Assembly (NCBI RefSeq): GCF_002807665.1
Contig: NZ_PEAY01000003.1
Location: 396,103 to 460,102 of the forward strand
Direction: 5' to 3'
Length of the DNA: 64,000 bases
Source of the DNA: Neoalteromonas facilis
GTDB lineage: Bacteria > Pseudomonadota > Gammaproteobacteria > Enterobacterales > Alteromonadaceae
The position numbers and the translations under genes are program-made. The notes under the pieces are model-generated. The model saw only the letters and a list, made by a program, of their open reading frames with translations, was not told the origin of the DNA and made no database searches. Shown piece after piece: positions 38,478-48,552 of this stretch (the first letter of the stretch is position 1; the number at the start of each line of letters is the position of its first letter).

Positions 38478-39557
38478 ATGAGTCATAGATCTTTACCACA
38501 ACGTCGACTTATCGCTATGTTAGTGCTGGCAGCGTCTATGCTAACGCTATCAGCCTGCACGGATGAATCTAAAGCCGAAAGAGCTCAACTTCCGGTGCAA
38601 GCTGTAAAGCTGGCCGCGACAATCAGTAATCCAAATCAAACGGAGCGAGCCTTTCCAGCTGAGGTTTCAGCGGTGAAAACCTTGGACGTTAGCTTTGAAG
38701 TCTCGGGTAGGTTGGTAATGGAAAATTTGCTTACAGGTACTCAGGTCAAGCAAGGAGAAATCTTAGCGAAGATTGATCAAACGCCATTTGAACAACGACT
38801 ACGTGAAACGACAGCACGTTTGGATCAAGCTGAGAGAGATTTAGCCCGCACAAAGTCAACTTTCGAGAAAGGGTTGTCTTCACAAGCGCAATTGGACGAC
38901 GCCAAAACAGCTTGGGAACTGGCCGTCATAGCACGTGATAAAGCGCAGCAAGATCTGAGTTATACAGCCCTAACGGCACCTTTTGATGCGCAGGTGTCTG
39001 AGCGTATCGTTGAAAACAATAGTTATGTACGTGCGGGCGAGACCGTTGCCAAAATACAAGATGTATCGCGTTTTTATTTCAATATTAATGTGCCTGAACG
39101 TTTACTTAGCAGTTATCAAAAAGGTTCACCCGTTGAAGCGAGTGCTAGCATTGTTTCCGCGCCGCACAAACAATATGTGCTGCAATATGTTGAACACGCA
39201 ACGCAGCCGGATCCGATAACACAAACATACAAGGTCGTGTTTGCAGCTGATGGACGCGATAGTAGCTTAACGCCCGGGGCCAGAGCAGTTGTTAAAGTCA
39301 CACTAGGCTATAAGACGTTTGATACTGGCGTATTAGTTCCGTTCACGGCGCTGCAGGGCAACGATACCGAAGGGTTCCATGTTTGGCGCTTCAACGAGGC
39401 TGATTCAACGGTTAACCGCATTAACATCAATGTTCTGCAGATTGAAGGTGGCTACGCATTAGTCAGTGGGGATATTGCACTAGGTCAACAAGTGGTTGCT
39501 GCAGGTGGCGCCAAAATGCGTGATGGCTTAGTCGTTAAACCGTATACAGCGGAGTAG
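38478..39557 (+). CDS. RND efflux periplasmic adaptor lipoprotein
   Basis: 359 aa. A lipoprotein signal ends LTLSAC (Cys27). The membrane-fusion architecture is clear: a lipoyl half (SFEVSGRLVMENLLTGTQVKQGEILAKID), an alpha-helical hairpin (RLRETTARLDQAERDLARTKSTFEKGLSS), the second lipoyl half (YTALTAPFDAQVSERIVENNSYVRAGETV) and a beta-barrel (FNINVPERLL). It bridges the inner-membrane pump to an outer-membrane channel. The pump gene follows after 4 bp. No TolC-type gene is adjacent, so a shared TolC is likely. Confidence 0.95.
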   Translation: MSHRSLPQRRLIAMLVLAASMLTLSACTDESKAERAQLPVQAVKLAATISNPNQTERAFPAEVSAVKTLDVSFEVSGRLVMENLLTGTQVKQGEILAKIDQTPFEQRLRETTARLDQAERDLARTKSTFEKGLSSQAQLDDAKTAWELAVIARDKAQQDLSYTALTAPFDAQVSERIVENNSYVRAGETVAKIQDVSRFYFNINVPERLLSSYQKGSPVEASASIVSAPHKQYVLQYVEHATQPDPITQTYKVVFAADGRDSSLTPGARAVVKVTLGYKTFDTGVLVPFTALQGNDTEGFHVWRFNEADSTVNRININVLQIEGGYALVSGDIALGQQVVAAGGAKMRDGLVVKPYTAE

Positions 39558-39561
39558 TCGA

Positions 39562-42500
39562 ATGGATATCGCGCGCTACTCTATTAAAAATCCGGTTAAT
39601 GTTTGGCTAATGATTTTGGTTCTGTTAGTGGGGGGGATATTTGCACTCGGCTCTATTGGACGCTTGGAAGATCCCGCATTTACCATCAAACAAGTGCAAG
39701 TGGTAACGCAATTTCCGGGGGCCAGTGCTGAAAAGGTTGAGCATGAAATCACCGAGCCTCTCGAAATAGCCATTCAGCAAATGTCGCAATTGCATCAATT
39801 GGAGTCAATTTCTAAACCAGGGGTATCGGAAATCACTGTAGAGGTGAAGTCTACTTTCGATTCGGATGTGCTTCCGCAGATCTGGGATGAATTGAGGAAA
39901 CGCCTGCGTGATGTCGAGAAGAACCTGCCGGTCGGTGCGCGAACACCCAATGTGTATGATGATTTTGGTGATGTTTATGGCATGTACTACGCCCTAAGTG
40001 CGCCAGAATTTTCGCCAAATGAACTGCGCGAATTTGCTCGCATAATCAGGCGAGAACTTTTAGTGACTGAAGGGGTTGCGAAGGTTCAAGTAAGTGGTGT
40101 ACGTCAAGAACAGCTAGTTGCCTATATTAACCCGTTTGAGTTGGCCGGTTTTGGTATTTCTTTTCCTGATTTGACCAATCTATTAGCGGACAACCTAAAA
40201 CCGTTTAATGGCGGACGTATTCAGGTTGAGGGGCAAAAAGTGCGTTTGCTGGTAGAGAATCCTGTCGACCGATTGGATGAAATATATAACTTGTCTTTGG
40301 TGGTTCCCGGTACTAGCCGTTCTATTAAAATTCGAGATGTAGCGGAACTGCGTTTTGAGCCTCTCGACATTCAACCGGTGCTGATTAGGTACCAAGGACA
40401 TGAAGCGATTACGTTGGCCGTGTCAGCTTTGAATGATGTCAATATTGTAGAGGTTGGTGAGCGGGTAAACGCCAAAGTTGGGCAATTACTCAATGAATTG
40501 CCGGCTGGCATCACGCTGGCGCCCATATATGATCAAGCTGCACTGGTAGACGAATCGGTACAAGGGTTTATCAATAACCTCATTTTGTCAGTTACCGTGG
40601 TAACGCTCACCTTAATGGCATTTATGGGTTGGCGTAGTGGCATGGTAGTTGGCTCTGTATTGCTTATCACGGTTATGGGCACCGTGTTGCTGATGTGGTT
40701 AATGGGTTTGCAGCTGGAGCGGATTTCCTTAGGCGCAATGGTTATCGCCATGGGCATGTTAGTCGACAATGCGATTGTAGTGGCTGAAGGTATGATGCTG
40801 CGTATGCGTCAAGGTAAGTCTGCGATTGAAGCGGCTAGCTTTATCGTCAAGCGCACCCAATGGCCATTGCTTGGCGCCACGGTTATTGGCATTGCGGCAT
40901 TCTCCGGCATCGGATTGTCAGATGATGCAACAGGTGAGTTTTTGTATTCATTGTTTGCCGTTGTTATGGTTTCTTTACTACTGAGCTGGGTGCTTGCGGC
41001 GACCGTTGTGCCGTTATTTGGTAAGTATTTCTACAAAGTAGGTACTGAAGAAGAGTCTGATACCAGTAATGGCGTCGTATATACCGGGTATTTAAAAGTG
41101 CTCTCGGCAGCGCTGAAATTACGTTGGCTTACCGTTGCAGTACTGCTGGCGATTACTTTGGTGGCTTATGCCGGCTTTGGTATGGTTAAGCAGGGCTTCT
41201 TCCCGGCATCCAATGCACCACTGTTTTTTGTGCACTACTGGGGCCCGCAATCCCAGGACATACGACAAACAGCAGATGTTGTGGCAAAAGCTGAGTCTCT
41301 ACTTCTTGATAGCGAAAATGTAGTGTCAGTAACCAGTTTTATCGGTCGTGGTGCCGATCGTTTTACCCTAACGTATGGCCCGCAGCAGCCCAATGAAAGC
41401 TACGGTTTCTTCCTCGTCAAGATGGAGTCACGTGATCAGATTGACGGTTTAATAAAGGACTTATCTGCTCGTTTGTCCAATGTTGACTTGGATGCGCATT
41501 TTTATACCGAGCGGATGCAATTCGGACCGGGTGGTGGTGCTAAGATAGCCGCTCGTTTTTCTGGCCCTAATACTGAGGTGCTAAGAGAGTTGGCCGCTAA
41601 GGCGGAAGCCGTTATGTTACAAGATGGGCAGATCCGCGATATTCGTCATAACTGGCGAGAGAAAGGTATGGCGCTAAATGCGCATTTCGATGCGTTTAAT
41701 GCCGGGATCGCGGGTGTTTCACGCACAGATTTTACCCAAGCCATTCAGTATGCATCGATAGGTGTTGAGTTGGGGCGTTTACAGGATGGTGACTATAGCT
41801 ATTCTATCCGCGCAAAGATGGCAGGACTCAATGTACCTGAGGTCGATGCAATAGAGAATAGCCAGGTATGGAGTTCAGGACAGCGAGAATATATCCCCTT
41901 CCATCAGGTGTCTGAGGGGCTCGAATTAGTCAATGAAGAAACGCAAATTCACCGCCGTAATCGATTAAGAACCATAACAGTATTGGCAGAGCCTGGTTTC
42001 AATGAAACTGCAGGAAAAGCGTTTGCACGTATTCAGCCTCGCATTGAGGCGATTCCATTACCTGATGGATATTCATTGGAGTGGGGCGGCGAATACGAGT
42101 CCTCTCGAGATGCACAGCAGGCATTGGGTACTGGTCTTCCGGTCGGGTTCTTGGTCATGTTGTTGATTTCAGTGTTGTTGTTTGGTCGGGTACGACAGCC
42201 ATTGATTATTTGGTTGATCGTGCCGATGGCAGCAGTTGGTGTTGTGAGCGGGCTGCTTGCTACTGATATGCCGTTTGGCTTTATGTCCTTGCTAGGTTTC
42301 TTGAGCTTGTTTGGTATGTTGATAAAGAATGCCATTGTGCTGTTAGAAGAGATAGATTTGCAGATCGCTGAAGGGCGCGCGCCGAATATTGCCATTCTTA
42401 CTGCCAGTGCATCAAGGTTACGGCCTGTAGCATTGGCTGCAATAACCACCATTTTAGGAATGGCGCCATTGTTGTCTGATGCGTTTTTCGCTGATATGTC

Positions 42501-42600
42501 GGTGACAATAATGGGCGGACTCGCATTTGCTACAGTGCTGACACTGATTGCTGTACCCGTGTTTTACAGTATTTTCTATCGGGTGAGTTACCGGCAATAA
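39562..42600 (+). CDS. RND efflux pump inner-membrane permease
   Basis: 1012 aa with the duplicated RND fold: a membrane helix, a large periplasmic loop, six helices, a second loop and five or six further helices. Typical segments include FPGASAEKVEHEITEPLE, helix 4 GMLVDNAIVVAEGMMLRM with the proton-relay Asp, and a second-half GFLSLFGMLIKNAIVLLEEID. The sequence belongs to the AcrB-like superfamily (proton-driven export of hydrophobic compounds); the single-gene form with a lipoprotein adaptor resembles the VmeF/MexW-type groups, substrate unknown. Confidence 0.95.
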   Translation: MDIARYSIKNPVNVWLMILVLLVGGIFALGSIGRLEDPAFTIKQVQVVTQFPGASAEKVEHEITEPLEIAIQQMSQLHQLESISKPGVSEITVEVKSTFDSDVLPQIWDELRKRLRDVEKNLPVGARTPNVYDDFGDVYGMYYALSAPEFSPNELREFARIIRRELLVTEGVAKVQVSGVRQEQLVAYINPFELAGFGISFPDLTNLLADNLKPFNGGRIQVEGQKVRLLVENPVDRLDEIYNLSLVVPGTSRSIKIRDVAELRFEPLDIQPVLIRYQGHEAITLAVSALNDVNIVEVGERVNAKVGQLLNELPAGITLAPIYDQAALVDESVQGFINNLILSVTVVTLTLMAFMGWRSGMVVGSVLLITVMGTVLLMWLMGLQLERISLGAMVIAMGMLVDNAIVVAEGMMLRMRQGKSAIEAASFIVKRTQWPLLGATVIGIAAFSGIGLSDDATGEFLYSLFAVVMVSLLLSWVLAATVVPLFGKYFYKVGTEEESDTSNGVVYTGYLKVLSAALKLRWLTVAVLLAITLVAYAGFGMVKQGFFPASNAPLFFVHYWGPQSQDIRQTADVVAKAESLLLDSENVVSVTSFIGRGADRFTLTYGPQQPNESYGFFLVKMESRDQIDGLIKDLSARLSNVDLDAHFYTERMQFGPGGGAKIAARFSGPNTEVLRELAAKAEAVMLQDGQIRDIRHNWREKGMALNAHFDAFNAGIAGVSRTDFTQAIQYASIGVELGRLQDGDYSYSIRAKMAGLNVPEVDAIENSQVWSSGQREYIPFHQVSEGLELVNEETQIHRRNRLRTITVLAEPGFNETAGKAFARIQPRIEAIPLPDGYSLEWGGEYESSRDAQQALGTGLPVGFLVMLLISVLLFGRVRQPLIIWLIVPMAAVGVVSGLLATDMPFGFMSLLGFLSLFGMLIKNAIVLLEEIDLQIAEGRAPNIAILTASASRLRPVALAAITTILGMAPLLSDAFFADMSVTIMGGLAFATVLTLIAVPVFYSIFYRVSYRQ

Positions 42601-42765
42601 TGGTTGGTGTTCACGTTGAGTATACAGCTATACGTCTAGTGACTATACCCAACGTAGACCTTCAGTAACTGTGCTCATTTATGTGAGCGGATCAAACTTA
42701 AAAGGTGATTTTTTCTCGTCAGATACTGGACAAATAAAAGTGTTAACCCAGTGTCCTTTGTATGA

Positions 42766-43686
42766 TTAGAAGTAGCCTTCACGCTTTTTCTTTTCCATTG
42801 AGCCGGTCTGATCTTTGTCTAGCAAGCGACCTTCTCGTTCACTCGTTTTGCTTACAATCATTTCTGCGACGATAGCTTCCAGCGTGTCTGCATGACTAAG
42901 TGTCGCCCCCGTTTGCGGGTAACAGCCTAAGGTCCGGAATCTAATCCAACGTTCTTGTAGGCTTTGCTTTTCCGTGTCAGACAAGTACGGCAGCATGCGT
43001 TCATCATCTAAGGCAAGAATTTGTTGGCTTTCGTCATCTATCCAACTTAAACGTGGTTTTGCGAAATAAAGCGGTACGATATCAATACGCTCCTGCAATA
43101 TGTAGAGCCAAATATCTAATTCTGTCCAGTTTGAAAGTGGGAAGACTCTGACTGATTCGCCTTGGTTGATTTGTGTGTTGTATGTGGACCACAGCTCTGG
43201 TCTTTGCTGTTTGGGGTCCCATTGATGATTGGCATTTCGAATTGAAAAAACGCGTTCTTTAGCCCTGGATTTTTCTTCGTCTCGACGAGCACCACCGAGT
43301 GCAGCATCAAATTTGTGGGTATCCAAGGCTTGTTTCAACGCAATGGTTTTCATGAAATCGTTGTATTTAACAGACCCCGAGGCAATCGGGTGGATCCCCA
43401 CGGCAAGGGCTTCTTGGTTGACATGAACAATAATATCGAGACCGTGTTTGTCTTTTAGCGCATCTCGGAATTGCCCCATTTCTCCGAACTCCCAAGTGGT
43501 GTCCACATGTAGAAGCGTGAAAGGAACTTTAGCAGGGTAGAAGGCCTTGCGTGCTAAATGTAGCATTACGGTAGAGTCTTTCCCTATAGAGTAGAACATA
43601 CAAGGCTTTTCGAATGACGCAGCTACTTCTCGCAGAATATATATGGCTTCAGCTTCGAGCAAAGCTAAGTTGTTCAATTGAGGCAT
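42766..43686 (-). CDS. cysD: Sulfate adenylyltransferase small subunit
   Basis: 306 aa, full length. The ATP pyrophosphatase loop [71 protein letters not shown] and the C-terminal [10 protein letters not shown]...[12 protein letters not shown] all match CysD. CysD makes adenosine phosphosulfate only with the GTPase CysN, which normally follows in an operon. No cysN is adjacent here, so it either pairs with one elsewhere or is a second copy. The usual WKFREM is WEFGEM. Transcribed alone. Confidence 0.93.
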   Translation of the reverse strand: MPQLNNLALLEAEAIYILREVAASFEKPCMFYSIGKDSTVMLHLARKAFYPAKVPFTLLHVDTTWEFGEMGQFRDALKDKHGLDIIVHVNQEALAVGIHPIASGSVKYNDFMKTIALKQALDTHKFDAALGGARRDEEKSRAKERVFSIRNANHQWDPKQQRPELWSTYNTQINQGESVRVFPLSNWTELDIWLYILQERIDIVPLYFAKPRLSWIDDESQQILALDDERMLPYLSDTEKQSLQERWIRFRTLGCYPQTGATLSHADTLEAIVAEMIVSKTSEREGRLLDKDQTGSMEKKKREGYF

Positions 43687-43852
43687 GACAGTATCGTGAG
43701 CTAGAACGTTTTCAAGGATGTTAATTTGTCACAATGTCAGTTAAAAGTCGCGATTGTTTGGTCAATTGACAGAATTATTCGATGGCTCGGTTTCTGCAGA
43801 TATAGCCTGTATTAACTGAACATGGCTAATACAGGCATTCTGAGTCGTCCTT

Positions 43853-45151
43853 TCACTTGGCTTTTGGTTCCAACATTCGAACTTCACGTTGTGGGAATGG
43901 AATTTCGATACCATGCTCACGTAGTGTTTCAAATACGATCAACAATAAGTCGCCACCTACACGATTTTTGCCGTCATCTATGCCATACATCCAAAATTCG
44001 ACAAACATGTTAACGCCTGAATCGCCAAAGCTGTCAATTTCACAATCAGGACGCTCTTCAAAGGGGACTTCTTCACCACTGATCACCTGAGGATGTTGCG
44101 CCACAGCTTCTTTGACAATATCAACCATGGCGCGAATGTCAGTGTGATAGGCGACTGAAAAATCGATGCGATAGCGTTGTTTGGGATCTTTGTGAGTCCA
44201 GTTGATCAGCAATGAATTAATAAACTTTTCATTGGGCACCAATATGTCTTTGCCGTCATAGGTTTCAAGCACGGCATAACGCATTTTAAATTCACGCACG
44301 AAACCTTTGCTACCGTCATCCAGTTCAACAAAATCGCCTACGGTCAGTGAACGATCCAACAAGATTATAATGCCTGATATGAAGTTTGAGGCGATGGACT
44401 GTAAACCTAACCCCAAGCCTACACCTACCGCACCACCAAATACTGCAAGTGCTGTGAGATTGATACCCATAATGTTGAGCAGCAAGACGAAAATCACACA
44501 GAAGAGTGCAACCTCAAACATTTTGGCGAACACTTCTTTGGTGCTGACATCCAGCGATTTGTGGTTGCGAATAATGTCCTTACCGACAACATTGGATGCT
44601 CTGCCAAGCCAGAACAGTAACGAGCCAAATATAATGACGCGTGCAACGCCATAGGCAGATATATCAATGTTGCCTACAGAGAATCGTATTTCTGACAGCG
44701 CTTCAATAATGTCCGGCAAAACCCCGATCATATGGAAAAAGACAATCGGTAAACCTATCCAGCGCATAAATGTCGCAACTGTGCCACTGGCAACGAATGC
44801 TCTGATAAAGGAATTCAAAACCAAAATGACGGCGATTGTGAGTGCAGCTTGCAGCAGCCATCCAGATAGGTGGAACTGATGACTCAGAACGGTAGAGAGT
44901 TTGAGCAAAATAATCGCGCTGAGTGGAAACACTAAGCTACCTAATTTATACCCGATCCACTGCAGTGTATGAGTACCTTCTTCGGGTTCCAGATTAAATA
45001 GCGCTACTTTGCTGGTGATCCGCCGCGCAAACAAAAAGGCAAAAAGATAAATGCCGACAATAGTGCTCAGCTGTAAAACAAAGTGAGGGCTGTTGATTGC
45101 GGCTTCAGCGGTTTGCTGTAGCTCCGTTAGCAAAGATGTTATCTGTTCCAT
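43853..45151 (-). CDS. MscS-family mechanosensitive channel
   Basis: 432 aa. An N-terminal set of four or five helices is followed by the pore helix and the MscS beta domain. The pore-lining stretch LTALAVFGGAVGVGLGLGLQSIASNFISGIIILLDRSLTVGDFVELDD is the clear signature, and RRYRIDFSVAYHTDI-like and VRMLEP segments lie in the cytoplasmic vestibule. It is longer than E. coli MscS (286 aa) because of the extra N-terminal helices, similar to the YbdG/YnaI group. It releases solutes on hypo-osmotic shock. It is not in an operon with cysD. Confidence 0.93.
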   Translation of the reverse strand: MEQITSLLTELQQTAEAAINSPHFVLQLSTIVGIYLFAFLFARRITSKVALFNLEPEEGTHTLQWIGYKLGSLVFPLSAIILLKLSTVLSHQFHLSGWLLQAALTIAVILVLNSFIRAFVASGTVATFMRWIGLPIVFFHMIGVLPDIIEALSEIRFSVGNIDISAYGVARVIIFGSLLFWLGRASNVVGKDIIRNHKSLDVSTKEVFAKMFEVALFCVIFVLLLNIMGINLTALAVFGGAVGVGLGLGLQSIASNFISGIIILLDRSLTVGDFVELDDGSKGFVREFKMRYAVLETYDGKDILVPNEKFINSLLINWTHKDPKQRYRIDFSVAYHTDIRAMVDIVKEAVAQHPQVISGEEVPFEERPDCEIDSFGDSGVNMFVEFWMYGIDDGKNRVGGDLLLIVFETLREHGIEIPFPQREVRMLEPKAK

Positions 45152-45263
45152 TACTCATACTCTAAGTGATGTAGGTAACTAAATACCGACGTCGAATTCC
45201 TTTCAATCTAAGCGTAATCGGTTTAAAAGGCTAGTATAGAGTTTGCGATATCGAAACAAAACT

Positions 45264-45288
45264 AAGGGCGAGTATCGCACTCGCCCTT
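45264..45288 (-). terminator. Intrinsic terminator of the DUF3718 gene
   Basis: Perfect 10-bp inverted repeat AAGGGCGAGT / ACTCGCCCTT with a 5-nt loop. On the minus strand the stem is followed by TTAGTTTTGTTT, so it ends the DUF3718 transcript 40 bp after its stop. Confidence 0.85.
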
Positions 45289-45327
45289 GACTACGTGGAT
45301 GAAAGATAAATGGAACTGCATTTTGAA

Positions 45328-45672
45328 TTAACGCTGGGCAACTAGAAACGAGTACACCTCAGTTGCATTTTTTTCCAGCGAGAACTCAATTAGCGTCTTG
45401 CCATTGCAGGTTACACCGTTGTCAGCAGATACCGCTCGCAATACTTCTTGGCGGCTAGGTGCCACTTCACCGACGTTGAGACGAGCATGGCGCTTTATGG
45501 ATGTAACATTATCTTCAATGACCGCTTTACAAAAGCCTGCATAGCGAACATCACCGATAAATCTAAGCGGCTTTGCTACTTCGGTTTCGTTTGTGTGTGC
45601 TCGGGCATTGCCTGTAAGTGTTGAGCATGCTAATACCGTTGTTAGGGTTAACGTTGAGAGTACTGATTTCAT
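45328..45672 (-). CDS. DUF3718-family small secreted protein
   Basis: 114 aa from the ATG at 45672, with TGAGGAAAC upstream. A signal peptide (VLSTLTLTTVLACSTLTGNARA) precedes a compact domain with FCKAVIEDN and VTCNGKTLIEFSLEKNATEVYSFL, the paired cysteines and CNG-x-L-F pattern of DUF3718, a family found mainly in Alteromonadales, Shewanella and relatives. Its function is unknown; a periplasmic disulfide-bonded protein is likely. A 7-bp hairpin lies in its leader. Confidence 0.8.
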   Translation of the reverse strand: MKSVLSTLTLTTVLACSTLTGNARAHTNETEVAKPLRFIGDVRYAGFCKAVIEDNVTSIKRHARLNVGEVAPSRQEVLRAVSADNGVTCNGKTLIEFSLEKNATEVYSFLVAQR

Positions 45673-45999
45673 AATTGTTTCCTCATAAGGGTAACACTGG
45701 TGCACCGCGCACCAGGCACTTTACTTATGCCGCATAAACCAAAGAAATGTTGTTGTATGTTTGTATGCGTAGCGTAAAAGCTAGGTAAAACAATATGTTA
45801 ACAGTCTGTAATAATTGTAAGTATTTGAAATTATTGATTAAATATGAATCCTATATGCTTTTTTGCTTTAAAAGCTCAAATATAATTAAAAAAGAGTCTA
45901 AAAATTAAACGGATTTAACCACTTTTACCGCTGAATTCATCTTTGGAAGAGAACGTAAATGTTTGAATTTTATAATATCTAAACGTTTTGAATATGTAT
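45673..45999. other. AT-rich gap between the alginate cluster and the DUF3718 gene
   Basis: About 327 bp, strongly AT-rich from 45790 onward. It holds a hairpin CTGGTGC / GCACCAG (45697-45715) in the DUF3718 leader. No obvious intrinsic terminator for the alginate operon is present just after algL, and no small gene stands out. Confidence 0.55.
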
Positions 46000-47139
46000 T
46001 TATAGCGGTTTGCCACTCTCTATAGGGCTGAGATCTGGCATGTACAGAGCGTATGTATCGCCGCCTAAACGAGAATTACCGCTTTGCGTAGTAGGGTGTT
46101 GAAGAGCAAGAGAGTTTTTATCTGGCGCAAAAGATAAATAAATGGGTAACCAAGCTAATCGTCCGCTTCGCTGTAATTGCGGATCGACCTGGTTTTCACC
46201 GGTTTCTTGTTCAAATGCAGCAGTTGAGTTGAGGGTTGTTAAAGCGATTTCAACGGCTAGGGTAATTTTTTTAGAGGCATCTTGAGACAAGCGATTGTTA
46301 GCATTTATAAAAGCAGCCATTGCTGTTAGTGGGGCTAGTGCAAAATTGTGATAATGGGCAGCACGTGAGCCTCGTCGTAATTCTGTTGATATGAATCCGT
46401 CGTCATCAATTCTGTTCATGGCATCGTCAAAAACACCTTCGGCCCATTCATACAATTTTTTATCTTGTGACAATACACTTGTGACGATGACAGCCCAAGC
46501 TGCCCAATAATCGTGGTTATTGACCCTTTTGGGATCGCGTTCGGTGTAATCTGATTTAACCTGCCATGCGAGAGTATATAACCATTTCTCAATATCATTT
46601 CGCTTATTGATTAATGCTTGATCAGTCTTGTGCAGTCCCATCAGTTTAAAGTAATTACTCGAAAGTGCTGCCAGAGACCATTTTCTAACGGCCGTTCCGG
46701 TTTTGTCTGCAATATTCAAAAGCGCATTCACCTGAGCCCAAGCGTGCAAATTATTAATAAGACAGGTGTATTCGTACGCACTACTTTTGCCGCTATATAA
46801 CGCATCTGATGTGTTGGCTATCCACTGTGTAAAGTCATAGATAGGTTTGGTTTTCTCTAAATATATTTGGGTACTCTCTGGGTTTACCTGATCCCTTTTG
46901 GATCCGCTCCCGGCATAGCGACTGGGAAAGTTTAATCGCTCTGTATACGGAGGGAACGTCATGCAATTTGTAGGTTGCTCTTCGCGATTGAATGTTGTCG
47001 GCTTATAAAAACTTGGCGGAGCGAGCAGATGTTCAGGGAGCGCCTGACTGACAGGGTTGGGCTTGCAGCCTGTAACAGCGTATATCAATACCAAGGCTAA
47101 GATATAAGGTAGTAGGCGAAAGACCTTTACCCAATACAT
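46000..47139 (-). CDS. algL: Periplasmic alginate lyase, PL5 family
   Basis: 379 aa. The signal ends AVTGC (Cys25), so this AlgL looks like a lipoprotein, whereas Pseudomonas AlgL is a free periplasmic protein. The catalytic residues of PL5 lyases are present: Asn207-Asn208-His209-D-Tyr211-W and Arg256 with Tyr263 in ELRRGSRAAHYHNFALAPL. The enzyme cuts mannuronate-rich alginate by beta-elimination, and in producers it clears misdirected polymer from the periplasm. It is the last gene of the cluster, 6 bp after algX. Confidence 0.93.
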   Translation of the reverse strand: MYWVKVFRLLPYILALVLIYAVTGCKPNPVSQALPEHLLAPPSFYKPTTFNREEQPTNCMTFPPYTERLNFPSRYAGSGSKRDQVNPESTQIYLEKTKPIYDFTQWIANTSDALYSGKSSAYEYTCLINNLHAWAQVNALLNIADKTGTAVRKWSLAALSSNYFKLMGLHKTDQALINKRNDIEKWLYTLAWQVKSDYTERDPKRVNNHDYWAAWAVIVTSVLSQDKKLYEWAEGVFDDAMNRIDDDGFISTELRRGSRAAHYHNFALAPLTAMAAFINANNRLSQDASKKITLAVEIALTTLNSTAAFEQETGENQVDPQLQRSGRLAWLPIYLSFAPDKNSLALQHPTTQSGNSRLGGDTYALYMPDLSPIESGKPL

Positions 47140-47145
47140 TTACGC

Positions 47146-48552
47146 TCAGTCACTGTAAGGAATGGCGCTCTTACAAAGCTTTATTGCTAGACGAGCTTCT
47201 GGGTTTTCACCAGCCGATTCATAGAATTGAATATCTTCTATATCGACACCAATAACCTTTTCGTTGGGGTAGTTGTGGTTTTTGCCCAGCAGCATTTGGA
47301 ATTGTCCGTCACTTTTGGTTCTGGAAGCATGCCGAAGTGTATACGTTCGACTACTACCATTCTTGAACCATACACGAGTTTGTAACGACCTTACATGGGG
47401 TGATTCTGCTTGCACCTTTACCATTAAATTTTGTGCTGTGGCTTTCGTTCCCGTTGCGCTGAAAAGAGCATTGTTAAGTGGTATTTGGGGGCGCGCCAAG
47501 AGGTTTGATGCGCTTAACTCCGTATCTTCATTAGCGCATGTATCAAAGAAAAGTGGCATAAACGTATGAAAAAAACGAGGTTCAAAATCTCTCCACCCAG
47601 GAACTTCCCAAATAATCAATTTGGGCGGCTGAGTGTGAAAATCACCTGATTTAAGGTAGTCGACCCAAGAGCCAATTAAACCACCACCACTCAAAGAGTA
47701 GTTTGATACTGAAGTATTTGAATACTCTTGCAGGTATCCAATAAAATTGAATTGAGTTAAGGCAGAGAAACTTGTTCCAAGTAGAACAATTTCATCGGTG
47801 ACTTCGTCAAAAATGTCGAAAGAAGTATCACTTTGTGTTAAACGCTCAGTCGTTATGTATGTCTTTGAATATGTGGGGGCAAAGGTAAAACCACAAATTT
47901 CAGCGACCGCTTTTTTTATTTTCTCATCATTTTCAACAACTCCATTATAGGTGGTTTCGTATTTTTTCGAAGGTGAAGAGTCATAGAAATCTAATGTTTT
48001 CAGTTGTTCTGAGATTAAGCGAGCAGTCTCTCGAGCGCCTTCATTGGACCAGTGAAGGTCTTTCTCGAAAAACAATGGGGCTTTTTCTTTGTAATTAAGT
48101 AAAGCTTCCAGGTTAGGTACCAAAACTTCGCTCTTACGCAAGGTCTGTAATATCGATATGTATTTTTTTCTCGCGATACTTACATCAAATTGTGCAGTAT
48201 CGGCACTTAATTCGGTGGGATATACCAATCCCCTTGCGGGTAAATAGGCAATCATTAATTGGGTGTTATATTGACCTAATAGCTCTTTTAGGCGATTTAG
48301 CTCTTCAACAGATTCCTTACTAATTATTCTGTCATAATCAGGGAAATCCATTTGTGTGTTGGCAAGCCAATTACCTTGCCCCTCTAATATGCGCCAATGT
48401 TTACGCAAAAACTCAGTGTTGTAATTGGCTTCATCATGAATAGCATCACAGGTTTTGGCAAATTCCTCTATCTTGTAGGTAGGTGGATTTGCCAACACAA
48501 GGGTTGAAAATGTAAGCGAGGCTATCAGCAAAAAGACTTTAAGAATACTCAT
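47146..48552 (-). CDS. algX: Alginate O-acetyltransferase/scaffold protein AlgX
   Basis: 468 aa with a signal peptide (residues 1-21). The N-terminal SGNH-like domain has Asp165-L-His167-W and the GTSFS nucleophile block with Ser261, the catalytic triad pattern of AlgX. The C-terminal part from about 345 is a probable alginate-binding module. AlgX acetylates mannuronate O2/O3 and connects AlgK to the polymer. It overlaps algF by 4 nt (ATGA). It is distinguished from AlgJ by its length and C-terminal module. Confidence 0.9.
   Translation of the reverse strand: MSILKVFLLIASLTFSTLVLANPPTYKIEEFAKTCDAIHDEANYNTEFLRKHWRILEGQGNWLANTQMDFPDYDRIISKESVEELNRLKELLGQYNTQLMIAYLPARGLVYPTELSADTAQFDVSIARKKYISILQTLRKSEVLVPNLEALLNYKEKAPLFFEKDLHWSNEGARETARLISEQLKTLDFYDSSPSKKYETTYNGVVENDEKIKKAVAEICGFTFAPTYSKTYITTERLTQSDTSFDIFDEVTDEIVLLGTSFSALTQFNFIGYLQEYSNTSVSNYSLSGGGLIGSWVDYLKSGDFHTQPPKLIIWEVPGWRDFEPRFFHTFMPLFFDTCANEDTELSASNLLARPQIPLNNALFSATGTKATAQNLMVKVQAESPHVRSLQTRVWFKNGSSRTYTLRHASRTKSDGQFQMLLGKNHNYPNEKVIGVDIEDIQFYESAGENPEARLAIKLCKSAIPYSD

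Noticed and set aside
42613-42655. Terminator of the RND operon (ACGTTGAGTATA / TATACCCAACGT)
   Set aside because: The arms are 19 nt apart with a mismatch and no T-run follows; too weak to list as a feature.
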